From assembly GCF_001870735.1 (NCBI RefSeq), contig NZ_MORL01000003.1:248001-312000 (forward strand): a stretch of 64,000 bases of DNA, written 5' to 3'. Under the pieces are notes generated by a model. The model worked only from the letters and a program-made list of their open reading frames with translations. It was not told the origin of the DNA and made no database searches. The stretch is from Arsenicibacter rosenii. Lineage in GTDB: Bacteria > Bacteroidota > Bacteroidia > Cytophagales > Spirosomataceae. A program made the position numbers and the translations under genes. Below, in pieces: positions 34,690 through 43,493 of the stretch (its first letter is position 1; each line of letters starts with the position of its first letter).

Positions 34690-36276
34690 ATGAAGCTGAA
34701 CCTGTTCATCATGTTTCTGGTCGCCGCCGTCGCCCTGGCGTTCCGGATGCCGCCGGTTACCAAAAAGCCGAATATTATCCTGATTCTGGCCGACGACATG
34801 GGGTACTCGGACATCGGTTGTTTCGGGTCTGAAATCAAAACGCCGAACCTCGACAACATGGCCCGAAACGGCCTGCGGATGACCGGGTTCTACAACGCCT
34901 CCCGGTGCTGCCCGACCCGCGCCTCGCTGCTGACCGGTCTGTTCCAGCACCAGGCGGGTGTCGGCGACATGGTCAATGCCCGCAATCAACCCGCTTATCA
35001 GGGCTACCTGAACGACCAGTGTGTCACGATTGCCGAGGTTTTGCAACAAAGCGGGTACCAGACCTACATGGCCGGTAAATGGCACGTCGGCACCAGGCCC
35101 CAACACTGGCCCGTCAAGCGCGGCTTCGACCGCTATTTCGGCCTGATCGACGGCGCGGGCAGTTACTTCGGCGATCAGCCGTACCGCCCGAATCAGAAAT
35201 TGTCCATCATTCAGGATGATAAGGTATACCAGCCAGGCAAAGACTATTATGCTACCAATGCCTACACCGACCATGCGCTGGAGTTCATTGAGCAGAACCC
35301 GAAAGACAAGCCGTTTTTCCTGTATCTGGCCTATACCGCCCCGCACTGGCCCCTGCATGCGCTGCCGGAAGACATTGCGAAGTATAAAACGGCTTACCGC
35401 AAAGGTTGGGACAAACTGCGGGAAGAGCGGTTTGCCCGAATGAAAGCCATGGGCATCCTGCCGAAAGATACCCAACTATCGCCCCGCGACCCGTCGATTC
35501 CGGCGTGGGAAGCCCTGCCGGCCGCCGAAAAGGCAGACTGGGAAGATAAGATGGCCGTTTATGCCGCCATGATCGACCGCATGGATCAGAACATCGGGCG
35601 CGTACGGCAAAAGTTAAAAGAACTGGGCGAAGACCAGAATACGGTCATTCTCTTTTTGTCGGACAACGGGGCCAGCCACGAAGACATCGACGGTTCCGGT
35701 TTTCTGCCATCTATTCTGGAGGACAGTCAAAAACCGGCCAGCGACCGGTCGTCGTTTACGGCCTATGGCAAGCGGGGCGCGAATCTGAGCAATACGCCGT
35801 TCCGGTTATACAAGCACTGGGAGTTTGAGGGTGGCACGGCGACGCCGTTTGTCGCCTACGGCCCGTCTGTGGTGCAGGGCGGCCGGATCGACCACCGGCC
35901 CGGGCACATTGTTGATGTCATGACCACCTGCGTGGAGCTGGCCGGTGCCACCTATCCGCAGACGTACAAGGGCAAATCTATCCTGCCGGCCGAAGGGATC
36001 AGCCTTGTTTCGCTTTTCCGGGGGAAGCCCTGGCAAGGCCACGACGCCCTGTATTTTGAGCACGAAGGCAACCGCGCCATCCGGCAGGGCGACTGGAAAC
36101 TGGTCTCCGAATTTCCGGACAATCAGTGGCACCTGTACAACCTGAAAACCGACCGGTCGGAGCTGACCGACCTCGCGGCCAAAGACCCCGGCCGCGTCAG
36201 ACAGCTGGAAGCGAAGTATAGCCAATGGGCACAGCGCATCGGCGTGATTCCGTTTGCGGAGCTTACAGGCAAATAA
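34690..36276 (+). CDS. Arylsulfatase (family S1)
   Basis: A 528-residue exported sulfatase. Signal peptide ~1-20; metal-binding Asp35 and Asp36 in ILADDMGYSDIGCFG; the formylglycine site is C73-x-P-x-R (CCPTRASLLTG); MAGKWHVG (Lys/His) and FLSDNGASHEDIDG follow. The active cysteine requires a formylglycine-generating enzyme or anaerobic maturase encoded elsewhere. Substrate is some sulfate ester, unknown. Its last eight codons are imperfectly repeated at 37608-37634. Confidence 0.93.
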   Translation: MKLNLFIMFLVAAVALAFRMPPVTKKPNIILILADDMGYSDIGCFGSEIKTPNLDNMARNGLRMTGFYNASRCCPTRASLLTGLFQHQAGVGDMVNARNQPAYQGYLNDQCVTIAEVLQQSGYQTYMAGKWHVGTRPQHWPVKRGFDRYFGLIDGAGSYFGDQPYRPNQKLSIIQDDKVYQPGKDYYATNAYTDHALEFIEQNPKDKPFFLYLAYTAPHWPLHALPEDIAKYKTAYRKGWDKLREERFARMKAMGILPKDTQLSPRDPSIPAWEALPAAEKADWEDKMAVYAAMIDRMDQNIGRVRQKLKELGEDQNTVILFLSDNGASHEDIDGSGFLPSILEDSQKPASDRSSFTAYGKRGANLSNTPFRLYKHWEFEGGTATPFVAYGPSVVQGGRIDHRPGHIVDVMTTCVELAGATYPQTYKGKSILPAEGISLVSLFRGKPWQGHDALYFEHEGNRAIRQGDWKLVSEFPDNQWHLYNLKTDRSELTDLAAKDPGRVRQLEAKYSQWAQRIGVIPFAELTGK

Positions 36277-36277
36277 G
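36250..36277 (+). repeat. Direct repeat, copy 1 (3' end of sulfatase gene)
   Basis: 28 bases encoding the last codons (PFAELTGK, stop) that match 24 of 28 positions at 37608-37635. The two copies flank a 1.33 kb AT-richer segment. Confidence 0.6.
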
Positions 36278-36521
36278 CAGAGATGTCTTTAATTTTGCCT
36301 ATAGTCATGCTCCTATCCAACACCTGTCATGGCCATGCGATCAGTTAAGAACAGTTTGTCCCCGCATTTATCCTGATATATAATATAAACTATTTTTATA
36401 AAAAAATTAACTTATTATATTGTTTATAGTTAATTTATTAAAAAAATTATATTAATTTGTAACCAAAAGAACATTTCAATACTCACCTATTTATCAAGCT
36501 CAATACTAACTTTCCCAACAC

Positions 36522-37547
36522 ATGATAACTTTTACTTCTTTCTCGTTAAGAAAGCTCCTTTCAGCTCAGTCAGTCGCCCTGCTTTTAGGGTCTCTACAAA
36601 CAATTTCTGCTCAATCAACTGTGTGCAGTGTTGCAGCTGATTTTTCCTCTGCCATAAGCATTGGTGCAACGCCCACAACGAGTGTTTGGGGAGTAGACCG
36701 AAAAGCTCCCAATGCCTTTACGTCCCCGGTTAACTTCGCCGGTGATAACCGGTTAAAGCAGTCTATTTCTAGTTCAGAAGCTACTGCGGATAGTTACTTT
36801 CAAACGCAAGGGCGATCTCTGATTTTACCTGGCGGCGTAACAAGTATGGATATTGAGCTTTATATTCCAAGTGATTGGCAAACATCAGGCCGGCGGATGG
36901 CAGGTTTGTGGGGAGTTGGCTACAATACAAACACTAATTCTGATGATGATATATCAGCTTACCCAATCATCGAGTTTACCAGCGAGGGCGGCACAGCAAG
37001 ATTCCGCGCTTATAATCCGGTTGGTGGAAATAATGGCTGGATTGATATGGGACTACCCGCGGGCTTTACCTACAATAGTTGGGTAAAACTTAGGATGGAA
37101 GTATTAGCTTCAGGTGAAGTTCAGTACAGTGCAGGTAACCTTCAAGCAACATCAACCGCCTTCTCAGCTGATGGCACCATTAGATTAGGACAAGTCATTT
37201 TACAAGGCCATAATACAAGTGCAGGTGTTAATTATGATATTTATTGGGATAACTTTTGCGCTGGCGCAGTGGGCGCCGCACCTGCTGCTTCAGGGCTAAC
37301 AGTAAGCGTTCCGCTTGGTAGTACACCAGCTTGCACAGCCGTCTTAACGGGAACAGGTAACGGTACCAAATTTGTTTTTACGGGCCCTAACGGTTATGTA
37401 TATACCTATGTCTACAGAGATTTTGGTAGCCGTAGTGTATCAGCTGTGGGCGTAAAAGAGCCGGGAACCTATACGTTGACCGTATACGGACCTGCCGGAG
37501 ATCTAATAACACAGAATGTCAATGTTACAGGTCAATCCTGCCAGTAA
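36522..37547 (+). CDS. Secreted lectin-like protein
   Basis: A 341-residue exported protein (signal ends ISAQ, residue ~30). Residues ~35-250 look like a concanavalin-like jelly roll (SMDIELYIPSDWQ, RMAGLWGVGYN, WVKLRMEVLASGEVQYSAGN, YDIYWDNFC), and the last ~85 residues an Ig-like domain (PGTYTLTVYGPAGD). A ~245-base very AT-rich spacer precedes it. Base composition is lower in GC than its neighbours and it lies between direct repeats, suggesting an insertion. Confidence 0.72.
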   Translation: MITFTSFSLRKLLSAQSVALLLGSLQTISAQSTVCSVAADFSSAISIGATPTTSVWGVDRKAPNAFTSPVNFAGDNRLKQSISSSEATADSYFQTQGRSLILPGGVTSMDIELYIPSDWQTSGRRMAGLWGVGYNTNTNSDDDISAYPIIEFTSEGGTARFRAYNPVGGNNGWIDMGLPAGFTYNSWVKLRMEVLASGEVQYSAGNLQATSTAFSADGTIRLGQVILQGHNTSAGVNYDIYWDNFCAGAVGAAPAASGLTVSVPLGSTPACTAVLTGTGNGTKFVFTGPNGYVYTYVYRDFGSRSVSAVGVKEPGTYTLTVYGPAGDLITQNVNVTGQSCQ

Positions 37548-37607
37548 CAATTGTGTATGTTTTCGTAAATTCCCGATATCAGGTCAAGGCAATTCATGCT
37601 AGTTTGG

Positions 37608-37635
37608 CCCTTTACGGAGCTTACAGGAAGATAAG
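37608..37635 (+). repeat. Direct repeat, copy 2
   Basis: Matches 24 of 28 bases of the sulfatase gene end and would encode PFTELTGR-stop, but the frame upstream of it shows no sulfatase similarity. It is followed at once by a strong hairpin. Confidence 0.6.
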
Positions 37636-37677
37636 TAAACGTCCCGGCCATACGTATGGTCGGGACGTTGCTTATTT
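37631..37677. terminator. Bidirectional terminator between convergent genes
   Basis: AACGTCCCGGCCATAC (37638-37653) pairs with 37654-37669 with one G-T wobble, with outer ATAAG/CTTAT pairing and TTTT. Probably the original sulfatase terminator before the 1.33 kb insertion. Confidence 0.75.
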
Positions 37678-38973
37678 TACCGGCCCCGTAGCCAGCTTCC
37701 GGGCGGCAATCAGAAAGAGGGCGGTCGACCCGATACTGATCAGGAGGGTGATGGACATAGCCCAGCGCAACGATGCTGCCCCCAGGGTTGGTGTAAGCAG
37801 ATCGCTGATGATCCCAACCGTCAATGGGCCGAAACCAAGGCCAATAAAATTGAGCACAAAAAACAGGATCGCCGACGTCAGCGACCGCATGGATGCCGGA
37901 ACAAGGCTATGAGACACGGCAATGGAAGGCCCCAGATACATGTTCTGCAACGTTGCCGTTACACCCAGACAAAGCACTGCCAGCCCGGTATGTGGCAGAA
38001 AAAGCGCCCCCGCCGCGAACGGAATTGACAGGATGATGGCATAGGCCGGAATGCGGAGGTAGAGCCGGTTATCCGTTTTCCCGAAATAATCCGTCAGAAA
38101 CCCACCGGCGAATGAGCCCACCGCGCCGCCAATACCGAAAATCAGTCCCAGTGTCGCACCAATTTCGGCCCCCGGCATCTTGTGGGTCCTGGCCAGAAAC
38201 GAGGGTGCCCAGTTTAGCACACCGTACAGGCAAAAGACATGCAGGCCGGTTGCCATGGCCAGATACACGAAGGATTCAGACGCATATAGCCGTGCCACTA
38301 CCTCGCGCAGAGCCGGTGCAGGGCCGGCTACGTGGCTGGCATCCGTGGCCCCCCGGCGCGGCTCCCTGACCGACAGAAAAAACAGCAGCGAAAACACAAG
38401 TCCCGGCATGCCGGCCGCCAAAAAAGCCGTTCGCCAGCCGAGCTGCTGATTCAGGTAGCCACCCAGCAGAAAGCCGGTCAGAATACCGAATGAAATACCG
38501 CTTGAATAGATCGACAGGGCCGTAGCCCGTTTTTCGGGCGGGAAATAATCCGAGATCATGGCGTGCGCGGGCGGGCTCCCCCCCGCCTCCCCGACACCGA
38601 CGCCGATCCGTGCCAGCAGCAGCTGGCCGAAGTTCTGCACCAGACCGGAGCAGGCAGTCATCAGGCTCCAGAGCCCCAGCGACACGGCTACCGTATTCCG
38701 GCGGTTGGTTTTGTCGGCAAGGCGCGCAATCGGGATACCCAGTGTCACGTAGAACAGGGCAAACGTAAACCCCGACAGCATGCCAAGCTGAGTGTCAGAG
38801 AGGAGCAGTTCTTTTTTGATAGCCTCCTGCAGAATAACGAGCAACTGCCGGTCGATAAAGTTAAAGACGTAGACCAGCGTCAGCATAAAGAGGACATAAT
38901 TCCGGTAGACGCTACTGACGCCATCACGGTAAACGGGACTTGCGGGCGGCAAAGGGTTGTCGGCTGAGGGCAT
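37672..38973 (-). CDS. MFS transporter, spinster-like
   Basis: A 433-residue, 12-segment transporter. YVFNFIDRQLLVILQEAI in TM1, the loop motif ARLADKTNRRNTVAVSLGLW and RIGVGVGEAGGSPPAHAMIS in TM4 mark the spinster/hexuronate-type MFS branch common in Bacteroidota and Proteobacteria. Substrate unknown. The gene stands alone between the sulfatase and the AT-rich defence island. Confidence 0.87.
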   Translation of the reverse strand: MPSADNPLPPASPVYRDGVSSVYRNYVLFMLTLVYVFNFIDRQLLVILQEAIKKELLLSDTQLGMLSGFTFALFYVTLGIPIARLADKTNRRNTVAVSLGLWSLMTACSGLVQNFGQLLLARIGVGVGEAGGSPPAHAMISDYFPPEKRATALSIYSSGISFGILTGFLLGGYLNQQLGWRTAFLAAGMPGLVFSLLFFLSVREPRRGATDASHVAGPAPALREVVARLYASESFVYLAMATGLHVFCLYGVLNWAPSFLARTHKMPGAEIGATLGLIFGIGGAVGSFAGGFLTDYFGKTDNRLYLRIPAYAIILSIPFAAGALFLPHTGLAVLCLGVTATLQNMYLGPSIAVSHSLVPASMRSLTSAILFFVLNFIGLGFGPLTVGIISDLLTPTLGAASLRWAMSITLLISIGSTALFLIAARKLATGPVK

Positions 38974-39260
38974 AGCAGAATAGTCTAAAAATTCCTTTCT
39001 TTAAGACTACTCAGAAAAGGGCAATTCCGGCTATTATGCCAGGCCTTAGGGGATTGATTTTCAGGGGGAAGCAGGAAGATTAGATGCTATATCATTTTTA
39101 CAGAAACTTATGTTTGATAAGTTCTATCAATCTTTCTTATAACGATAAATATAGGAGAATAGCACTGTTTAGTAAGCCAAGACATTGACCCTCAGTGATA
39201 ATCATTTATCTGATAGAGCGTAATGATATCACCTTCATCCAAAAAACAGCTCATGTAACT

Positions 39261-39878
39261 TCATTCAAACATAAACCTAAAGTTGTAATCTTCCAATATA
39301 GGATTTGCCGCATTACAATACCTTTCAAATGCATGCCGCCTACTTATGATCATTGCAGGATGATTAAAGTCAAAAAGTTTGCGAGTTGCCTTTGCTCTTT
39401 CTTGATCTTCAGAGGTAGCTTTAAGGTTTATATCTATTTCATGAGAAATATAATTGTATGTGAAATATTTTTGAAATGAATAATCAACTGTATCAGGTCT
39501 CAACACTAAAAGGTCAACTTTCTCGACTTTAGATTCTTGGCAATGAGAACAAGCAAGATATAGATTTTCCCAACTACAAACCAAATGATAAAAATCACTG
39601 TTTGATTTTGGGAGAAAATGATCTATTGATTCATCTCCTTTTCTTAAAGGATAACCATCACAATAAGAACAATGATCATCCGTCTGTGCTCGTAGCTGAG
39701 GTAGAATATAATGATTAATTGTGATTTTATTTAGAGTTGGCCACTTAAAAATGAAACTAGCATTTTTAATTCTATTTTGTTTATATTTATCTCCATATAG
39801 CACCCATCTTTCTTGCTTAAATTTTCTACTTACATCAAGCAAGAACGGCGGGCATGATAACCTGCTAAAAGCTTTCAT
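39261..39878 (-). CDS. HNH endonuclease, Septu PtuB-like
   Basis: A 205-residue nuclease. The zinc-knuckle HNH core is visible: Cys70-x2-Cys73 (CSYC), Asp86-His87 (SIDHFLPKS), Asn105 in WENLYLAC and Cys110-x2-Cys113 (CSHCQESK). This arrangement, a ~200-residue size and a coupled upstream AAA ATPase gene (4-base overlap) are those of the PtuB nuclease of Septu systems. Very AT-rich compared with the flanks. It would cut DNA or tRNA/RNA on phage infection; the target is not predictable. Confidence 0.82.
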   Translation of the reverse strand: MKAFSRLSCPPFLLDVSRKFKQERWVLYGDKYKQNRIKNASFIFKWPTLNKITINHYILPQLRAQTDDHCSYCDGYPLRKGDESIDHFLPKSNSDFYHLVCSWENLYLACSHCQESKVEKVDLLVLRPDTVDYSFQKYFTYNYISHEIDINLKATSEDQERAKATRKLFDFNHPAMIISRRHAFERYCNAANPILEDYNFRFMFE

Positions 39879-41575
39879 AAATCTACAAATCTTTGATCTG
39901 TTAATCTATTTAATTGCCTCATTTCCATCCCAATGATATTTTGCACTTCTATACTTTGATTTTGAAGATCTTCTAAAAGAATCTTTAGCCGATCATGGTC
40001 ATAATCTAAATTATTTAAAATTTTATTTTTAATTTCTAAAAACTCGTCTAATTTTTTCTCGACTTCAAGTCCAAAGCGTTCTTTGACACCAAAAATTTCG
40101 CTCAATATATAATCATAGCTATAAGAATCTTCAGAAAGAACTGGCATTCCATCCAGTATACTTTCATTATCTTTTTTTACAAACCTATATACCCATGCTC
40201 CATCTACAGAGCCTACAACAAAAGGAGAGTGTGTAGATACAAATATCTGAGCGTTTATAAATAAATTTTGAAGTACAGGCAATATTTTTCTTTGCCATGC
40301 CGGGTGTAAGTGCACTTCAATTTCATCAAGAAATAATATAAAATGTTGCTCAATTATAGGTTTATTCTTTATCCATTTAATTCGATCTAACCTCATAATT
40401 AAATCACCAACCCAACTTATAATTGATTTTAGGCCATCAGGTAGCTGATCAAATTCAAGTTGTATACCATCAAGTATAATTATTATCTTAATTGGGTCTT
40501 CTAGCAGTTCAAACTCTATTTTCTGATCAGTAATATCAGAGATTGACTTTTCAATGTAAGATAAAACTAGCCTATATTCATTAGCTCTATCCCGATCAGT
40601 ATCACTTCTTTTAACAGTGGCTAAAGCAATTTTTGTCATCAAGTTAGCAAGCCAATTGACAAATGTTTTAGCATTGGTAGACTTATCAAAATCCAATGCA
40701 TTCTCAAATGGACTACTATTGATACTACCTAAACTGTCGACATTAGAGTCTGACAACTTCCTGTAGCCTGAATAAGCAAAAAATGCGACGTTATGTAACC
40801 CATAATCACTTGTCTCAAGATAATTTTTAATCTGTGGATGTAAAGTACTAATCAATTTGTTATCTTTTACTGCTATGCTACCTTTTTCAAGTAGATGCTC
40901 AAAGTATTGGCTATCATATTTCGTTTTGATTGCATCACTAAAATTAATTAAGAAATTACTTGTATTTACATTCTTACTCCAAAACTTCTTAAGTAGCATT
41001 TTATCATAGTGCGGCACACAACAACTTAATAATTGCAAAAGTGTTGTCTTGCCTGTTCCATTTTGACCAGTAAATATATATACTGAAGCACTATTATTGT
41101 TAGGGGGCGTTTCAAAAAAAATATTTAATTCGTTAAAAGGTCCTATTTTATTTATCTGTATTCTGTTAATTTTCAGATCTTGTTGAAATTCTAAATTAAT
41201 TGATCCTATATCTTTTACTGATGGCAGATAATTTGAGGGGTGTTCGTTCGAAACATCAATTATATTAGAGTTAAGAAGATTTTTTATAACGGCCTGGATA
41301 CCATTATCTCTAGCCAAACTTGATTCATACATTTCACTTGAGCCAATAACCTGTCCATTTCCTGCTTTAAGGTTAAAATAGTATTTACCATTTGAAGAAA
41401 TTCGTTTATCAAATCTCTCCTCAATAATTCCATTTTTAATCACTGATTGGATGCCATTTTCACAAGCAGATTTAGTAGTATAGCCTTCACTTGCTAAAAT
41501 AATTTGGCCATTTCTCGCTTGTAGATTAAATTGATAATCTCCATTTTTTCTTGTTGATATAATGAATCGTCCCAT
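39875..41575 (-). CDS. AAA ATPase, Septu PtuA-like, with N-terminal YegP/DUF1508 repeats
   Basis: A 566-residue protein. Residues 1-48 and 56-98 are two YegP/DUF1508 repeats (pattern NG.Y.FNL.A.NGQ(I/V)I..SE.Y..), then from ~133 a SMC/OLD-type ATPase: Walker A GQNGTGKTT at 170-178, signature-like LPDGLKS near 378-384, Walker B ILFLDEIEVHLHP at 413-425 and sensor STHSPFVV near 447. PtuA ATPases of Septu have the latter core; I know of none with YegP repeats. ATG at 41575 starts the first repeat exactly. An upstream in-frame ATG at 41587 is less likely. Strongly AT-rich, so likely acquired. Confidence 0.85.
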   Translation of the reverse strand: MGRFIISTRKNGDYQFNLQARNGQIILASEGYTTKSACENGIQSVIKNGIIEERFDKRISSNGKYYFNLKAGNGQVIGSSEMYESSLARDNGIQAVIKNLLNSNIIDVSNEHPSNYLPSVKDIGSINLEFQQDLKINRIQINKIGPFNELNIFFETPPNNNSASVYIFTGQNGTGKTTLLQLLSCCVPHYDKMLLKKFWSKNVNTSNFLINFSDAIKTKYDSQYFEHLLEKGSIAVKDNKLISTLHPQIKNYLETSDYGLHNVAFFAYSGYRKLSDSNVDSLGSINSSPFENALDFDKSTNAKTFVNWLANLMTKIALATVKRSDTDRDRANEYRLVLSYIEKSISDITDQKIEFELLEDPIKIIIILDGIQLEFDQLPDGLKSIISWVGDLIMRLDRIKWIKNKPIIEQHFILFLDEIEVHLHPAWQRKILPVLQNLFINAQIFVSTHSPFVVGSVDGAWVYRFVKKDNESILDGMPVLSEDSYSYDYILSEIFGVKERFGLEVEKKLDEFLEIKNKILNNLDYDHDRLKILLEDLQNQSIEVQNIIGMEMRQLNRLTDQRFVDL

Positions 41576-41627
41576 ACAAACAAACATATAATAAATATAT
41601 CATCTGGCCTATTCAGGGTGTAAATGC

Positions 41628-41665
41628 AAAAAAGCGCTCAAAATCTTTTCGATTATGAGCGCTTT
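41628..41665 (-). terminator. Strong hairpin reading leftward
   Basis: AAAGCGCTCAAAATC (41631-41645) pairs with 41651-41665 with one mismatch; on the minus strand it is followed by a T-run. It lies upstream of the ATPase gene, so it ends a short transcript coming from the right, or a tRNA gene remnant. Confidence 0.7.
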
Positions 41666-41671
41666 AGCTTT

Positions 41672-41695
41672 TGCAGAGAGAGAGGGTGTCAAACG
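41672..41695 (-). other. Candidate attachment site: tRNA-Ser 3'-end-like fragment
   Basis: On the minus strand this reads ...ACACCC-TCTCTCT-GC, the form of a T-stem, acceptor strand and discriminator of a serine tRNA whose acceptor is AGAGAGA, followed at once by a terminator hairpin. No matching 5' half is within 150 bases, so it would be the end left by integration into the 3' end of a tRNA gene. Sequence to the right is phage, to the left the defence island. Tentative. Confidence 0.35.
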
Positions 41696-41797
41696 TCTGT
41701 CCCTGTCTAAGCACTTAAATCCTTGGTTCTGACCGTGCCACAAAGGTACTATTCTTTATGGTTTCCCGACGTAACCGCGCTCGTAACCTCGTAAACC

Positions 41798-42262
41798 CTA
41801 AAAATTTTTTGCAGCCACGTAGCGGGGCATGTTGCCCCGGGCATTAGCCCGCTGCCGGTTGTTTTTCGGGATAAATCTCGGTGTCAGGAGCCGGTCCACT
41901 GTTACGTCGTCATACTTTCCCACCAATGCGTCGATCGTGCGCTGCATGCCAGCGATCTGGGCATTCTTCGCCCGAAGCTCTTCTTCGAAATATTTTTGCA
42001 GAGCATCAAGTACATCCTGACCAAAAGCACCCTTATCCAGAGAGCTCTTCTTGACTGAATTATTTGCCGTGCCGTAAAAATGAGACACATCTACAGCAAA
42101 AAATTCTGCTATCTCGGCGAGCTTGACTGCTGATATAGTATTGTTCTTCAGCATAGCATCAAAGCCCTGACGCGACAAACCAAGGAAGTCATACAGGCTT
42201 TTCTTGGTTTTCCCCTGCTCATCCAGTAACGCGAGTATCTTTTCTTGAAAATCAAAACTCAT
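41798..42262 (-). CDS. Phage repressor-like HTH protein
   Basis: A 154-residue XRE-type regulator: helix-turn-helix at residues ~15-60 (KTKKSLYDFLGLSRQGFDAM, ISAVKLAEIAEFFAVDVSHF), then a coiled coil (LQKYFEEELRAKNAQIAG) and a basic tail. ATG at 42262 starts the HTH; a longer frame to 42436 would run through the AT-rich control region. It is divergent from the early genes, as expected of a lysogeny repressor. Confidence 0.82.
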   Translation of the reverse strand: MSFDFQEKILALLDEQGKTKKSLYDFLGLSRQGFDAMLKNNTISAVKLAEIAEFFAVDVSHFYGTANNSVKKSSLDKGAFGQDVLDALQKYFEEELRAKNAQIAGMQRTIDALVGKYDDVTVDRLLTPRFIPKNNRQRANARGNMPRYVAAKNF

Positions 42263-42351
42263 TGACTTATAGGCGTTTAATGAATAAATGAATGCACACA
42301 AAAAATATTTTGCCTTAAATAATTGACGTACATAGCAAATATTTAGTACTA

Positions 42352-42384
42352 TTGCATTGTAATTATTGCAATTACCTAATGCAA
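42352..42384. promoter_or_regulatory. Nested palindromic operator in the lysogeny control region
   Basis: TTGCATT-GTAATT-ATTGC-AATTAC-CT-AATGCAA: two nested inverted repeats. It lies in the 270-base AT-rich spacer between the divergent repressor and early genes. A second, looser repeat (AAATATTTTGC / GCAAATATTT) lies at 42304-42345. Good candidates for repressor binding. Confidence 0.55.
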
Positions 42385-42532
42385 AAGAATACACTGAGTA
42401 GATGAAAAACAAGCTAAACAGCCCCGGGCACGCCATTTAAATGAACGAGTGGCAAGTTTGAGGGGCTAAGCGGCAAGAAAAACAGGCAGTGTGATTTAAC
42501 GGCAGACGGGTGCTAAAACAGAGATAAACGCA

Positions 42533-42703
42533 ATGGAACAGGACGCACTTATCAGAAGGCTGCAAAAGGTAGAGCGTGACCTTGAGACCCAGAACAAACG
42601 AATTGACCGGCAATGGGGACGCATTAACCTCCTGGGCTTTATTTACCTGATCCTGATTTCAACGCAGCTTCTGGCGCTTTACCTCCGGTATCGCTTCGGA
42701 TAA
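42533..42703 (+). CDS. Small coiled-coil membrane protein (phage)
   Basis: A 56-residue protein: amphipathic helix (MEQDALIRRLQKVERDLETQ), then a membrane segment (LLGFIYLILISTQLLALYL) and a basic end. The layout is like small phage membrane proteins such as XhlA-type holin partners, but it is in the early region, so exclusion or lysogeny roles are equally possible. Its 3' end overlaps the convergent gene by 65 bases. Confidence 0.6.
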   Translation: MEQDALIRRLQKVERDLETQNKRIDRQWGRINLLGFIYLILISTQLLALYLRYRFG

Positions 42704-43124
42704 CAGAATCAGGCTTTGAAACGGGGGCAGGTTTGGCAGGCGGATAAACAGTATAATATCCGACGATGGCCGCAACAGCAGTAGCAAGGCACGCCATCGC
42801 TATGTTCGACAAAACACCCCGTTTCTCTATGGCTTCAACAACCTTACCGAAAGTCTGACGTTTACGCCACTTCCGGTAGCCTTTTTCAGCGGCTTTATGG
42901 CCGGTTTCGGTGAGTCTGGCCATATACCGGTCGCGCAGAATCAGCCCTTCGGCTTCCAGATCACGGAGCAGGCCATCGCCCAGCTTCGTCTTTTCCGGGA
43001 ACGGCAGACTACAGCAGTCATCACGGGTATTGAGATATTGATTAACAGTTCCTGAGGGGTCATTACCTGCTTTGAGATAAGCCAGATAGCCCTCTTTCAA
43101 CGCATCCGGAGCGATGGTTTTCAT
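42639..43124 (-). CDS. Membrane-anchored winged-helix-like protein (phage)
   Basis: A 161-residue protein. Residues ~35-85 (LGDGLLRDLEAEGLILRD, LTETGHKAAEKGYRKWRKR) look like a winged helix; a membrane segment is at ~104-124 and a Pro/Ser tail follows. Encoded with the repressor on the minus strand, so probably expressed in the lysogen. Function unknown; a membrane-tethered regulator or superinfection factor is possible. Confidence 0.6.
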   Translation of the reverse strand: MKTIAPDALKEGYLAYLKAGNDPSGTVNQYLNTRDDCCSLPFPEKTKLGDGLLRDLEAEGLILRDRYMARLTETGHKAAEKGYRKWRKRQTFGKVVEAIEKRGVLSNIAMACLATAVAAIVGYYTVYPPAKPAPVSKPDSVIRSDTGGKAPEAALKSGSGK

Positions 43125-43287
43125 TGGTTTGATTTCGTTTCGGTGAATCGTCTGGCGCGGTGATCCCGCACTGCGTCAGACAAAATTTAAGTATCGGCAC
43201 GAAAGAACGAAGCCGCCGGGTAGTAACCAATCTCCGGGACAATCATCTGATTTACCGGCTATAAACCGCAACTAACCAACTGATTTT

Positions 43288-43491
43288 ATGAAAGATCTGC
43301 AACCAATGTGTAAGGAGATCGAGGCTATTATCAAGAAGCATGTCGGCCTGAAGGAGACACCTGCGATTGTGATTGCCTTCACCTGTGAGCCTGACTGGAA
43401 TGAGGCGCACTGGATTATGAATATTCAGCGCCCGCAGGCCGTGATGATTCTGCGTGCTACAGCCGATAAAATAACAGTAGCCTCGAACTGA
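43288..43491 (+). CDS. Hypothetical phage protein
   Basis: A 67-residue soluble protein (IEAIIKKHVGLKETPAIVIA...). First of the plus-strand early genes after the control region with a typical close spacing (2 bases) to the next. Not recognised. Confidence 0.6.
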   Translation: MKDLQPMCKEIEAIIKKHVGLKETPAIVIAFTCEPDWNEAHWIMNIQRPQAVMILRATADKITVASN

Positions 43492-43493
43492 TT

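Noticed and set aside
39195-39479. 94-codon plus-strand frame at the end of the HNH gene
   Set aside because: Mostly overlaps the HNH coding sequence antisense; AT-rich composition makes chance frames likely.
39261-41800. Retron (reverse transcriptase plus ncRNA) linked to the Septu-like genes
   Set aside because: No reverse transcriptase gene is present on either strand in or near the island.
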